Source: Ophiostoma sp. CBS 140.51
Lineage: Eukaryota; Ascomycota; Sordariomycetes; Ophiostomatales; Ophiostomataceae
Direction: 5' to 3'
Assembly: GCA_029298735.1 (NCBI GenBank)
Contig: JANSLP010000076.1
Location: forward strand, 58,900 to 122,899
Length of the DNA stretch: 64,000 nucleotides
Made by a program: the position numbers and the translations under genes
The notes under the pieces: model-generated
The model's input: the letters and a program-made list of their open reading frames with translations, nothing else
What the model was told of the DNA's origin: nothing
Database searches by the model: none
Part shown: positions 18,189-29,800 of the stretch, one piece after another
How positions within the stretch are numbered: position 1 is the first letter of the stretch
Layout: every line of letters begins with the position of its first letter

Positions 18189-19416
18189 GGTGACTGTTGT
18201 CGGCGGAGCCCTGAGGCTGTCGCGAAGAGGATCGCAAGGAAGATCGCGAGGCTGTCTTCGTATCGAGATTGGGTCTCGAGTCAATCTGCTCCTTGCTTCC
18301 TCCACCCGGCCAGGTATGATATACGGGGAAAGTGGCCTATCAAAAGCGATCGAAAACGATCTTTCCTATCGCGGGGTTCGTCGCTCGTATCGGTGCGTGG
18401 GGCTGGCGTGCCGGCGTCGTGTCTGACCGTCGTCCGTATTCGCGATGTCTTGGATCAATTTTCACAATGCCCGCCGAATTATGCATTTAATTTTGCTCTA
18501 AAAATAAAGCCGTAAATTCTTCAGTCCCTTCCTGCCTTTCTCAATTCTGACCTATGTCATTAGACCCACTTTTCCCTTCCAACAGTACGCAGCCCGTGGC
18601 AGCTGTGGCAATAGCACTCCCGCAGCCGCTATATGCACTAAATCACTAACCATTCGGGATGTGCCAGGCCCTGAAGGCACCAGCCAATCCGCCACAACAG
18701 CCCCTATTAGCGGCCAAATAACAGCCTAACAGACCCGCGTTGTTTACCAACACAAATTTGTTAGGAATTCCGCCGCCCCCTCCTAAGATTCAGGGACCGT
18801 TGCGACGCGTTGAGACACCAGAAATTACATGCATCAGCCCAAAGGAAAACGCCCGAAAGCAGAATAGCCAGGGTGAGACACCCAGACTGCATTCACAGCC
18901 TGTTTCTTGCGGAATCGAGGTCGCCAGTCGTTCCTTCTTACAAATATCAGTTTCTCGCATTTCTTCAGCAGCCCCTCTACGACAATCAGAGGTAGCCACG
19001 ACCGACACCGACTTCGTGTTCCTTCCCTCACCGTACTTGCCCAACGAGCCGCGGGTAACGGATTGCAGATTACGGCAGCAGCGATAAACACGACAACCGA
19101 CGCCCCTCTTCCAAACGACCAAACAATATCATATCCCCCCCTACCCTATATCGAATCCCGACTATATCGTGTGCTATTGCCCGCCCATCCCGTTATTCTT
19201 GCGCGGCGGTCTGCGTCCTGTCGCAGTAGCAACGAGCACGGGTTTCAAAACAACAACGTCGACGGTCATCTTCATCAACAAGAAAGGCAAGAAAGACCAG
19301 GAAAGATATTGGCGGACAAGACGAATGTTTCCGAGACACCGCCCGAGACATTCACGATATTGAATGAGATGACGAAGCAGACAGCAGAAGGACACCGAAC
19401 ACCACTACCGCACAAC
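18189..19416. promoter_or_regulatory. Divergent intergenic region, NAA20 / unrecognised acidic protein gene
   Basis: The 1.2 kb lie between divergent ATGs. It holds both promoters and a long leader for the plus-strand gene; the plus strand is open in the coding frame from about 18907, but that stretch (TNISFSHFFSSPSTTIRG...) reads as leader, not conserved protein. A CCAAT box is at 18685-18689. No other gene is visible. Confidence 0.4.
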
Positions 19417-20835
19417 ATGTCCGTGCCGAGCACGCCGCGGCACTCCCGCCAGTCTACCGTGGACTTTCAGGGCATGTCGGCTACTTCGTCACCCCAACAG
19501 GAGCGCCGCCAGTCCAAGTCGAGCTACAACGAGCCTTCGACGCCCACACACCACCTGCACCCGTCGTTCAGTCACGGCGACGGCCTCGACGTGTTTAGCA
19601 GCGGTGGCATGGGCGGCATGAGCGGCAGCATGGGCGGCTTGGGCAACTTGGCCGACGAGCTGGCCGATGCCTTTTCGGACGGCGAAGACGAGGAGGGCGA
19701 GTACTACGACGACGAGCTGGACGACAGCCAGGCACAGGCGCTTGATGGGCAGGGTGGACTTGATGGCGACGCACCGCCAAATATCAGCCTATCAGAAGCC
19801 GAGCATGGAGCCCCGGCATCCAAAGAAGGCGACTCAAATGCAGCAGCAACACAGCGGGACAGTGGCGTCGACGTGGCCTCTGCGGCTAGTCCACGCACAG
19901 GCGGACCCGATGGACCACGAGCACGGAACGCGAGCCTGAGTTTACCTTCGACAAACGGCGGCGGCGCAGGTGGTCACGGCCGGCGAGGCCACAAGCGCGT
20001 GGGTAGTGTCTACGACGGGTCCGAGTACGGCTCTGACTCTGACCTGGAGTCGCCCGGGATGCCGACAAGTCTTGTGGCCAAGATTGACGCTGTCGAGTCG
20101 CTGGCACGGCGAGGCACCGAAGACAATGGTGGACCGACCGACGGTGTGTGCAAGCGGCTGGTGGACGAACTGCGCGATCTCGGGTCACAGTCTGGCGTCG
20201 AGGGTGGAGCGTCGAGGTAAGATGCCGCTCTCCCGTTTATTGCATGTCCAACCACTAACAACCCCAGGTTAATCACAGCGCACTCGGCTTTGACGACACA
20301 TTTGACACACCAGACCCGGCAACTGCACGCCCTGGCATTCCCTCTGTTCAATCCTCTCGCCAATGCTATTCCTTCTCCGTTGGTCGGTATTGCCGTCACA
20401 CGGAACGGTGGTGACAGCGAAGACGAGGAGGAAGAGGAGGACGACTTGTTGCCCATGCTAGCATCCCTCGCCGACCAGATGCCCCGTCCCAGCACGGCAG
20501 CGTGCCAGTCACTCGGTACACTACACGGTCTAACCAACGACCTCGTCTCGACACTCAACTACTTATCTGACACACTGCACATGGCTCGCCAGACGACCAA
20601 CACGGCCACACGTCGCCTACGTAGTGCCAAGGAGCTAGTGGCTGAGCTGCGTCGTGACGAGGAGCTGCGTGAAGAGGGCGAGCGGTGGCTCGCACGCGGC
20701 AACTGGAACGAGCGGTTGAAGTCGAGAGAGTGTGCGCACGTCTGCGGCGATGTGGTCGGCGGCTTTGAGGAAGTCTGCAATGGCTGGCGGGAACGGCTGC
20801 TGGCTCAAGCCGAGGCAGCTCAGGCGTCTGCATAG
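19417..20835 (+). CDS. Unrecognised conserved-looking protein with acidic N-terminal half and helical C-terminal half
   Basis: Two exons: 19417-20216 and 20268-20835, giving 455 residues; the splice joins AG|G (Arg267), with branch point ACTAAC. I chose the ATG at 19417 for its CACAACATGTCC context; an in-frame ATG at 19369 is possible. Residues 1-60 are Ser/Thr/Pro/Gln-rich (MSVPSTPRHSRQSTVDFQGM). A Gly/Met-rich stretch leads into LADELADAFSDGEDEEGEYY, a strongly acidic block. Near 225-262 comes a possible helix (MPTSLVAKIDAVESLARRG). After the splice the protein is mostly helical: ITAHSALTTHLTHQTRQLHA, an acidic loop EDEEEEEDDLLP, then ATRRLRSAKELVAELRRDEE and GNWNERLKSRECAHVCGDVV. It has no signal peptide or membrane span. 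I do not recognise the family. The two-exon structure with in-frame splice and the clean helical half support a real gene. Confidence 0.75.
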
Positions 20836-21621
20836 ATGAGAGAGACGTGACGGCGGCGATGATTTCTTTTGTTATATTTTGTTATATTTTCCTTTGTCAT
20901 CTGCTTCCTGAACCCATGCACTCATTTTATTCCCCCACTCTACCGTTCCCTTATTGTTTACTGCTGGTTTCTTATACAACAATATTTTTGATATAACCAA
21001 GGACAAGCACCCCGGGCGCAAAGACACACTCAGATCTACATCAGAGAACAAAAACATTCCCCATATACAAAGGCTCCCCTTTCCCTTTTGCGGTTTTATA
21101 GACGCGCTGCCGAGACGCAGGCAATCTTTTTGGTGCAGATGCGAAGAATTAGATTCCCCATATAACAGAAAAAAAAATCAAATCAAAGAAAATGTTCTGT
21201 CAAAAACATGAAGAACATGAGGGACAAGAAATGGAATGAACGACGACCGTGCATTGTGCATTGCCTCGTATAATAAGACGTCCCGCGTATTTTTGCCGAG
21301 CACACTTTACACTTTAAAAACTTTCCGCTTGGTATGGCAAGAGTACCCCGTGATCAATTACCGGAAGAACAGTCACTGCATCGTGCTCCTCAACCTAAAT
21401 CACATATATTTCCGGCCGCCCGGCACTTTAATAGACAGCCAAAGGCGGAGGGTTCACGCTGTGTCTTCCGAATGGTGGGAAAACTTGTGCCTACCAAGGC
21501 GGGCAGATAATATCAAATGATGTTGCAAAATACAAAAGACGTGATGATGTCTGCTATTGTGTGGTGTTTCGTGGATTTCTAGAAGATTTAGACGACACCA
21601 AACCACATAATCGACAGCAAA
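20836..21621. promoter_or_regulatory. Intergenic region upstream of GH115
   Basis: About 790 bp. The first part (20850-21230) is AT-rich 3' UTR of the preceding gene. The rest should hold the GH115 promoter. No motif beyond AT-rich stretches was noticed. Confidence 0.4.
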
Positions 21622-24600
21622 ATGGCGAGAACAACGCTCTGCCCGTCGGTATGTTTGCCATTTCTTCTGTTGCTGGTAAATATCGCCCTAGCCACAACTT
21701 CGATCATCCCCGGATCGGATCTGTTTTCATTCACGACAGGCGAAAGCGGTGGCGACTTTTATCAGTTGGCCGACGTTGCCGATAGTACCACTCCACAGAT
21801 CTATGTTGACTCCAACGATCTGCCTGGCGTTCTTCGCGTGGCCGGTGATCTGGCAGCAGACTTTGGCCGTGTGCTCGGCAGCAGTCTCAATGGAACAGTT
21901 GTCAAGACTGATTGGGCCGCACTGAGCGCAAAGACAAGTGGTGCAGCTCCTCAATCTCGTCCCGCCATTGTCCTCGGATCGATCGGCGCCTCGAAGCTCT
22001 TGGATGGGCTGGCAGAGTCCGGACCTCTTACTGGTTCTCTCTCGTCTATCCGCGGAAAATGGGAGACGTATGTGTACCAAGTCGTCGACAATCCATGGCC
22101 CGGTCAAGACAAGGCACTCATCATTGCTGGAAGCGACCTGCGCGGTGCCGTCTTTGGTGCTTATGGTGTATCCGAGCAGATTGGCGTGTCGCCGTGGTAT
22201 TGGTGGGCCGATGCGCCGCCGACGCAACGGACACACATTGCCATCCGGGAAAGCAGCAGCAACAATGCCACTGTCTTTGGCCCGCCGAGTGTCAAGTTCC
22301 GTGGCATCTTCTTCAACGACGAGGCGCCAGCATTGACCGGCTGGGGCGCTGCCAACTTCAAGAAGAGCCAATATGGCAGTGCTTTCATCACCGAGTTCTA
22401 CAAACACGCGTTTGAGCTCATCCTGCGTCTGCGTGGAAACTACCTCTGGCCGGCCATGTGGTCGAGCATGTTTTATCTGGACGACGCACAAAACGGCCCG
22501 ACAGCCGACCTCTACGGCGTCTTCATGGGCACCAGCCACCACGAGCCCATGGCGCGCGCCGACAAGGAGCAGAACCGCTTCCTAAAAGGATCCTGGGACT
22601 GGAAGAGCAACAAGGCCGGTGTCCAGGCGTTTATGAAGGAGGGAGCAACGAGATCAAAGAACTGGAGCACCATGTACACGCTCGGCATGCGTGGATCGGG
22701 CGATGCAGCCTCGGCCACGTTGACATCGGCATTGCTCGAAGAGGTCATCCACTGGCAACAACAGACTTTGACGACGGAACTGGACAGGCCACTGGCCGAC
22801 ATCCCGCAGCAGTGGGTCATGTACAAGGAGGTTCCCGGCTACTGGCAGAACGGCATGAACGTGTCCGACGACGTGACGTTGTTGTGGAGCGACGACAATC
22901 GCGGCAACATCCGGCGCGTGCCAATCGCCAACGAGACGTCACGGCGTGGCGGCTCGGGCATGTACTACCACTTTGACTATGTGGGCGACCCGCGCAACTA
23001 CAAGTGGATCAACACGATCCAGCTGCAAAAGACGTGGGAGCAGATGACGCTGGCGTACCATCGGGGTGTGCAGAACATTTGGCTCGTCAACGTGGGTGAT
23101 TTGAAGGGATTGGTAAGGCACCCTTTCCGTCACGTATTCTGAACGAGCACCACTAACAGACAGGAACTGCCCACGGCGCATATCATGGCGCTGGCTTGGG
23201 ACGTGAAAAGCTTCGACGAGCCAGCCAGCACACGACAGTGGCTGACAGAATGGTGCGGCCGTCAGTTTGGACCTGCTGCCGCTGAGAACGCTTCGGCCGT
23301 CATGATCACGTACGGCACACTTGTGGCTCGGCGCAAGTATGAAGACCTCAGCAGCACACCTTTTGCCTTTGACACAACCAACTATGACGAGGCCCGGCGT
23401 AACTATGCGGCCTGGGAGCGGCTTGCTGTGCAGGCCCAGGCTCTCTATGACGACGACAAGCTCGTGCCGACCGCGGCCAAGGCGTCCTTCTTCGAGGTCG
23501 TTCTGCATCCCGTGCTGGCCGGCAAGACAGTCTTTGAAATCTATACAAAGGCCGCACTGGCCCCCAAGTATGCCAATGAGCATCGCGTCAGCACCAACGA
23601 CCTTGCAAAAGATGTGCAGGCCGCCTTTGCAACTGACAAGGCGTTGAAGTCGCGCTATCACACGTTGCTCAACGGCAAATGGAACCACTTCATGGACCAG
23701 ACGCATCTTGGGTATAACAACTGGCAAGAGCCCGGCTCAGACTCGATCCCGAAAGTGACCACGCTGGGTTCTGGAAGCGCTTCTGGAGGGGTATTGGGTA
23801 TAACAGTCCAAGGCAGTACGAGCGTGTATCCCACGGCCTCCTCGCTCACGCTGGGCACGATCACGCCGTACACACCCGCTGAGAGCCAGCGCTGGATCGA
23901 TATCTTCCTGCGCAATACCGGCACTGTGGCCTACCATATTGTGTCCAATGCCACATATGTGACTGTTTCCAACGCGCAACAGACTCTCTCATCATCGGCA
24001 ACGGACGCTCGTGCTTTGGTGTCAGTTGACTGGTCAGCAGCTCCGAGTGGCCGCAGTGCAGCTTCTCTGACAGTCAGCGGAGACAATGGCTCGTCGTCTG
24101 CAACAATTCTTGTGCCACTTGATAAGACAGCTCCTCCCGCAGACTTTCACGGCCATGTCGAGGCCGACGGTGTCGTTTCCATCGAGGCTTACCACCATAA
24201 CGGTGCTGCCAATAGCACATATGTCACCATCCCCGACTACGGCCGCACCCACTCGGGCGTCCGTCTGCCCCCGCTCACTGCGTCCCAAGAGCCCGGAAAA
24301 GGCCCCGTGCTGGTATATCCATTTTATACCTTCAGTAATGCGGCCTCGCCCCAGCTCACGGTGTACCTCTCACCCTCGGAGAACTCTAATCCCACGCACC
24401 CCAACCGGTACGCGTTTTCCATTGACGGAGCGGATGATTTGGCCAGCTCAAGCTCGGTGACAGTCGTCCAGCCTGTGCCCTTGGCCAATGCTGGTGGCGA
24501 ACCCTCTGGCTGGTCGCAAGCTGTCATTGCCGGTGCGTACGTCAAAACCAACAAGCTCGGGTCGTCATTGACGCCTGGGAAGCATGTCTTGCGCGTCTGG

Positions 24601-24696
24601 CTTCTAGAACCAACAATGGTCGTCACCAAACTGGTGCTTGACGTAGGTGGACTCAAATCGAGCACTCTGGGTCCACCGGAAAGCGTGCAGATCTGA
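21622..24696 (+). CDS. Secreted GH115 alpha-glucuronidase
   Basis: Two exons: 21622-23112 and 23164-24696, giving 1007 residues; the splice joins GGA TTG|GAA CTG (DLKGL-ELPTAH). The start opens into a signal peptide (MARTTLCPSVCLPFLLLLVN, cleaved near ALA-TTS). Family features include IVLGSIGASKLLDGL, ALIIAGSDLRGAVFGAYGVS, the hallmark SPWYWWADAPP, KFRGIFFNDEAPALTGW, LRGNYLWPAMWSSMFYLDD, FMGTSHHEPM, and in the second exon NHFMDQTHLGYNNWQEP. The C-terminal third is beta-rich. Known GH115 enzymes remove (4-O-methyl)glucuronic acid side groups from glucuronoxylan, including internal positions. The length is typical. It points to growth on plant material. Several NxT/S sites fit secretion. Confidence 0.93.
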
Positions 24697-26877
24697 GTGA
24701 GAGACAAGTATCAGGTATGAGGTATGACGGCAGCGTCGAAGTAAGAGTCGGATGATTGGCGCAGGATTTTGTATGGTGGGCTATCTTTGGATCGTTAGGT
24801 TCGTATTTGATATTAAAGTATTTTTTAGATGTATTTTTGTCTCCCTCTGTGCCCTGCCCCTGAATTTGTTCGTTGGTTCTTTTCTTGGACGCCTTGGCGA
24901 GTCGCCCCTTCCTGTTCTTCCTTGAATTCCTGCTCTTTTCTGGATCTTTACTTGTCGACTTTGCAAGTACGACACCTCCTCGGTGGGGACCTTCCCTGTT
25001 GTAGAAAACGATGCCCAATAATCCGCCCCCAAAGCTACAACGTAAGCTCTTCGTAGCCGCTCCATCTTCTCCATCGCTCCTGCTGGTTTCTCTTGTTCTC
25101 CCCGTTCTGTAGAAATCTAGAGCTTCTAGGCTTTGCCTCTACCCCTATTTTGTCCCCAGTTTTTACTGAGCGACGTCTGCTGGTCACTGGTTGGTAGGAC
25201 TCTTCGCATGCAAGCTCGTTTGGCTCGTTTTCGCTGGTAGGACCACAGAAAAAAAGAGGAGGGGCCAGACCGCGGTCTCCATAGAAAAGAAAAGAGGAAA
25301 GGAAAGAAGGAAAGCGCAGGGGCCGCTCCTGCCAATTGCGTGTTTGGCTCTGTTTGTTGCCGTTTTTAGCACACATCGGAGGTTCCCAAAAACCCGCTAA
25401 CCAGCAGGCGCTAGACAGGCGTCCAACGTGCTGTCCATCCAACTAAACTCACTGCAGCACGACGCTGTGGGCGACCTGCGGGTATGGCGTTCTCTGGTTC
25501 GCCTGGCCCAGGCGGCCCTGTCGTTCGCTCTGGCGCTGGTGTTGGTCGTGCCTGCCTTTTTGACCTACCAACGGACAGCCCCGTTAGTTCTAGCGCACTT
25601 GCCCACAACAATCGCCGACGGTGTTGGCTTTCCTGGTAACAGGGCGGCGTTCCATTACCAGGCGTTCCAGTGGACGTTCGACCCGGTCGACCAGGACGAC
25701 CGGGGCATTCTACTGCCATGCCCATGTCGTTGCAAAAGTACGTCGTACACCGTTCCCATATTCTGCAGCCATTGCATACTTTTGTTATCGGCGTGGATGA
25801 ATATGTCGTATCTTTGGTGTGAACTCCCTCGATTCCGTACCTGCCAGTAGTGTCAAAGTTGGTGTGCAATTGGCGTGTGCAAGGTGCGGTGACCCCCCGG
25901 CCGCTCCTTCCCCTTTGTCCAAACACAAATACAGTCAGACCAGGTTTGCAGAAACGCAGGCTCACGAGTTTGTGCTGGCAATCCGTCCATGCCCTCCCGG
26001 GGCTGGAGCTTTGGTCAGAGTTTCATCGCGCACCTTCCGCCCCGAGGTGTCCAGGTGCCCCAGGTGCCCAGGTGCGCCCCCAAAAGTAAGGTGTGCAGGC
26101 ACAGCTGCACGCTACAATTTAGCGCACCACAGCACGCCGCCCGCCCTACGATGGTCGCTCTTGCCCACCCCCGTCCAGTCCTATCCCAGCCTTTCCTCTT
26201 TCTAGCCCTTCCCTCTTTGGGCGGAGTCTCTCTCCATCCAACCACCACCACCGGCCCCCTTTTCTCCTCAACGCTTTGCCTCTGCTTCCTTTCCATCGGT
26301 TCCGTGTTGTCTCGCTCTCCCTACAACAGCAAACAGGATTTCTCCCTCCTCACCTCTCGACACACAATCGCATCGTCGCATACCCGTTCCCGTCGCTCGT
26401 TTTCTCCGTTGATCGATCCTCGCTTCTCGATTGGCCCCTTTCGACTGCACGCTCTTCTCTACGGACTTTTACGGAGTACGTCGTAATACGTCGTAACGCA
26501 TTTGATCTCGCTTCTTTTGCTTCTCAGCTCCTCAGAACCACAGGACTGCAGGACCCCAGAGCCAGGTCCAGCCAGCCCTCCAGCCCTCTCCCGCCCCAAT
26601 AGAATCGCCAGGGCGTCCGTCCCGACTCCGAACGGCTGAGACTGCGCACGCCTGTCTGTGTCTGTCTCCTTTTCTGTTTTCAATCGCCAAAATCGCCAAT
26701 CCTTGAATCTCAATCTTTTTGCTCGCCATGTTCATGCCAAACACTCGCCTCGACCAGCTCGTTTAGGAAGTGGTAATATGCCCGCCGACTGCTGCGCTTC
26801 CTCCCTCAACCTGACCTGCCACACCTTTTGCTGGTCGATTAGCTCCTAGACCGATCCGACTGTTTGTCCCAAACACG
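24697..26877. promoter_or_regulatory. 2.2-kb intergenic region upstream of the Sec7-PH GEF
   Basis: After an AT-rich 3' UTR (to about 24850) the sequence becomes C/T-rich on the plus strand, most strongly at 26150-26470, as in long fungal leaders. It contains short CCAGGTGC repeats at 26051-26076. Open frames on both strands (for example 25411-25965 minus) have no family resemblance. I see no gene. Confidence 0.4.
26051..26076 (+). repeat. Three near-tandem CCAGGTGC units
   Basis: CCAGGTGC begins at 26051, 26060 and 26068, giving 8-9-bp spacing. Each unit contains CAGGTG, an E-box-like core. The repeat is seen directly; any regulatory role is speculative. Confidence 0.6.
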
Positions 26878-29800
26878 ATGCCGTTCCTTCGCCGCCGCGG
26901 CGTCATGGCCAGCGAGTCGGACATGCGCCGGCACACATCCATCTTCAACCCGCTCTCGGCCCCGAAGCTGCCGCAGCAACTGCCACAACAGCCCGAGCAG
27001 CCACCCCTGCCTCGGCCAGAGCCTGTCACAACACAATCCGAGCCGGCTGTCACGTTGCTCGGAAACCCAGTCGCTCCCAACTCTTCGTCAGACAACCTCG
27101 GTGATGCAGTTTCGGCCGCCGGCACAGCAGCTGCCATCTCGGTTACTGAGCCCTCCACACCGGCTACAACAAGCAACCCGGCCGCACTACCCCCTTCTAC
27201 ACCTACATATGATGGCAGACACAGCAGCGCCGGCGAGGATACGCGCGGTATTGTCTCCATCGACAGCGACTACCTCAGCCGACCCGACTCTCCGCCCATC
27301 CAGGAGCAGACACCTAAGCACCGTCGCTTCTCCCTTCTCAGATTCCGCAATGCCTCGGACTCCCAGCTTGCTGCGCGTGCTAGACAACATGCGCAAGCAG
27401 AAGCAGCAGCAGAGGCCATTCCTCCCATGCCGAACCGTAAGTTTGGCTAGACTACAGGCTGTGGTTGATGAGATATATCTGGCTTCTTTTACTAACACTT
27501 ACAGCACCCGAAATCATTATGACTGCACCGACGTTTGAGCTCAGCGCTGCCCCTCAGAAACGTCAGAACCGCATAAAGCTCCCAAATATTGCGCGGAAAT
27601 CAAGCGACTTGCCGCGCATCAACGATGCTGAGGAACCCGTCGGCCGCACAAGCAACACGTTCGGCAGCTGGTCCAGAAGAGAGAGACGAAAGTCGATGAT
27701 TGCACCTCTCAAGTCACTCGGCAAGCAGCCAGCTGTCGCTTTCGACGAAGCCGCCATTATTCAACAGCAGCAGCAGCAGCAACAACAGCAACAGCAAGGC
27801 CACTCACCACCTGAATATGGTGACGAAGCAGGCACGACACTTGCTCTTCCCGTCAACCGCCTTTCCGAATCTTCTCGCTCCGACGGCAGCTCAGGGGACC
27901 GCGTCTATGGCAGCACAACGACGACTACACATACCGTCCACACCACCACCACCTTCTTCCGCCTATCTCGCCGCCGCAAAAACTCCAACCCACCATCTCT
28001 CTTCCCCATCGGCCATCTCCCGCAAAAGGGACAACCCACCACCCCGATTGACGGAGCCATCTCAGAGAACGGCACCGATGCCCACGCCCAGCCACCCTCC
28101 AGGGCGCCGAGTCGCGGCGTGGGGGCATTTGGACGAGGGGGGCTTGGCGGTCTTGGCGTTGAAGAGCAGGAAACACCGACACAGTCGCGGCCTGTTTCAC
28201 AACGACATGGCACGGCGACCCCGCCGACAGGCTTGGCGCCGTCTCCCGCCATGGCTCTATTCCAAAAGGGCAACCCGTCTCCCGCTTCGGCCTTCTTCCG
28301 GCCTAGTTCACGTAACTCTGGCCACTCGTCTCCCACGCGCTCGATCCCAGGAGCTGCAGGTCCACTGGGTAGGGGCAGGTCCTCAACCCTGAGCTCCATC
28401 GGGCGCGATTCTGTGGCTGGCCGCGAGTCCGTCGACGAACACCTCACACCGCCTACCCTCCGAAGCTCTTCGTCTGCTACCGGCAGGAAGAGCTTCAGTG
28501 ACCTGCTCGGGTTGAGCCGGTTAAGGCAGAACTCGGAGCCAAACCGCCAAGGTGCTCTGACCCCTGCGACACCCTGCTCCACTACCTCCAAGAACAATTC
28601 CCTTCAACTGCCGCGCGACTCCTTTGTTCTACCAGAACGCCGGGAAGATGATACACCCGCCAAGTACCTTGCTCGCCTGGAAGAGGTTGTCAGCCGGAGC
28701 GTCATTGGCAGCGCCTTGTCCAAGTCCAACGACCCGTTCTCCCAAGCGGTTTTGCGCAGTTATATGCGCAGCTTCAAGTTCTTTACCGACCCGATGGACA
28801 TGGCCATTCGCAAACTGCTCATGGACGCCGAGCTGCCGCGTGAGACCCAGCATATTGACCGCTTCCTGCAGGCCTTTGCCAACCGGTACCACGAGTGCAA
28901 CCCTGGCATCTTCTCGACACCCGACCAGGCTTACTTTATTGCCTTCTCTCTTCTGATTCTGCACACAGATGTCTTCAACAAGAACAACAAGCACAAGATG
29001 CAGAAACCCGACTACCAAAAGAACACCCGCGGCGAGGGCATCTTTGATGAAATCCTCGAAGTATTTTACGACAACATCTCTTATACGCCCTTCATCCACG
29101 TCGAGGACGATATCGATATTAACGGCGAGCGTATCGTTGCTCACAAGTCGAAGCGCAAGAACATCCTCCCCAACACAGGCCTCGATATCGCCAAGAAGTC
29201 GGCCAAGGATCCTATCGACCCTTACACGCTGATCATTGACGACAAGCTCGACATTCTGCGGCCAAATCTCAAGGACGTCATGCAACTAGACGACCCTTAT
29301 AGTTATCTCGGTACGGCCAAGTCTCTGAACATGAAGGAGCTGCAGACCACGTTCTTCCGGACAGGCGTGCTGCAGATCGTCTCAGCCCGTTCACGCCCGG
29401 ATGCTTTCATGACCGACAAGACAGCCGCCAACCCTCAGGAGGCCCATCCAGGTATTGTGGACATCAAGATCACCAAGGTCGGCCTACTGTGGCGCAAGGA
29501 CGCAAAGAAAAAGAAGACTCGGTCACCCTGGCAGGAATGGGGTGCCATTCTCACCGGTGCCCAGCTGTACTTCTTCCGCAACACCTCATGGGTCAAGAAT
29601 CTCATGCACCAGTATGAGACGCACATCAAGCATGGCCATGACGGTATTCCCATCATCTTCAAGCCGCCATTGGAGGAGTTCAAGCCCGACGGCCTCATGT
29701 CAACCAACGGTGCCGTGGCCCTGCTCGACTCCTCGTACAAGAAGCATAAGCATGCTTTCACGTACGTGAGCCACGGTGGTGTGGAAGAGGTTCTCTTGGC

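Noticed and set aside
25411..25965. Minus-strand open frame with a Cys-rich patch and Gly-Arg-Pro repeats
   Set aside because: No second exon, no family resemblance, and the repeat-like part arises from short GC-rich DNA repeats; too weak to call a gene.
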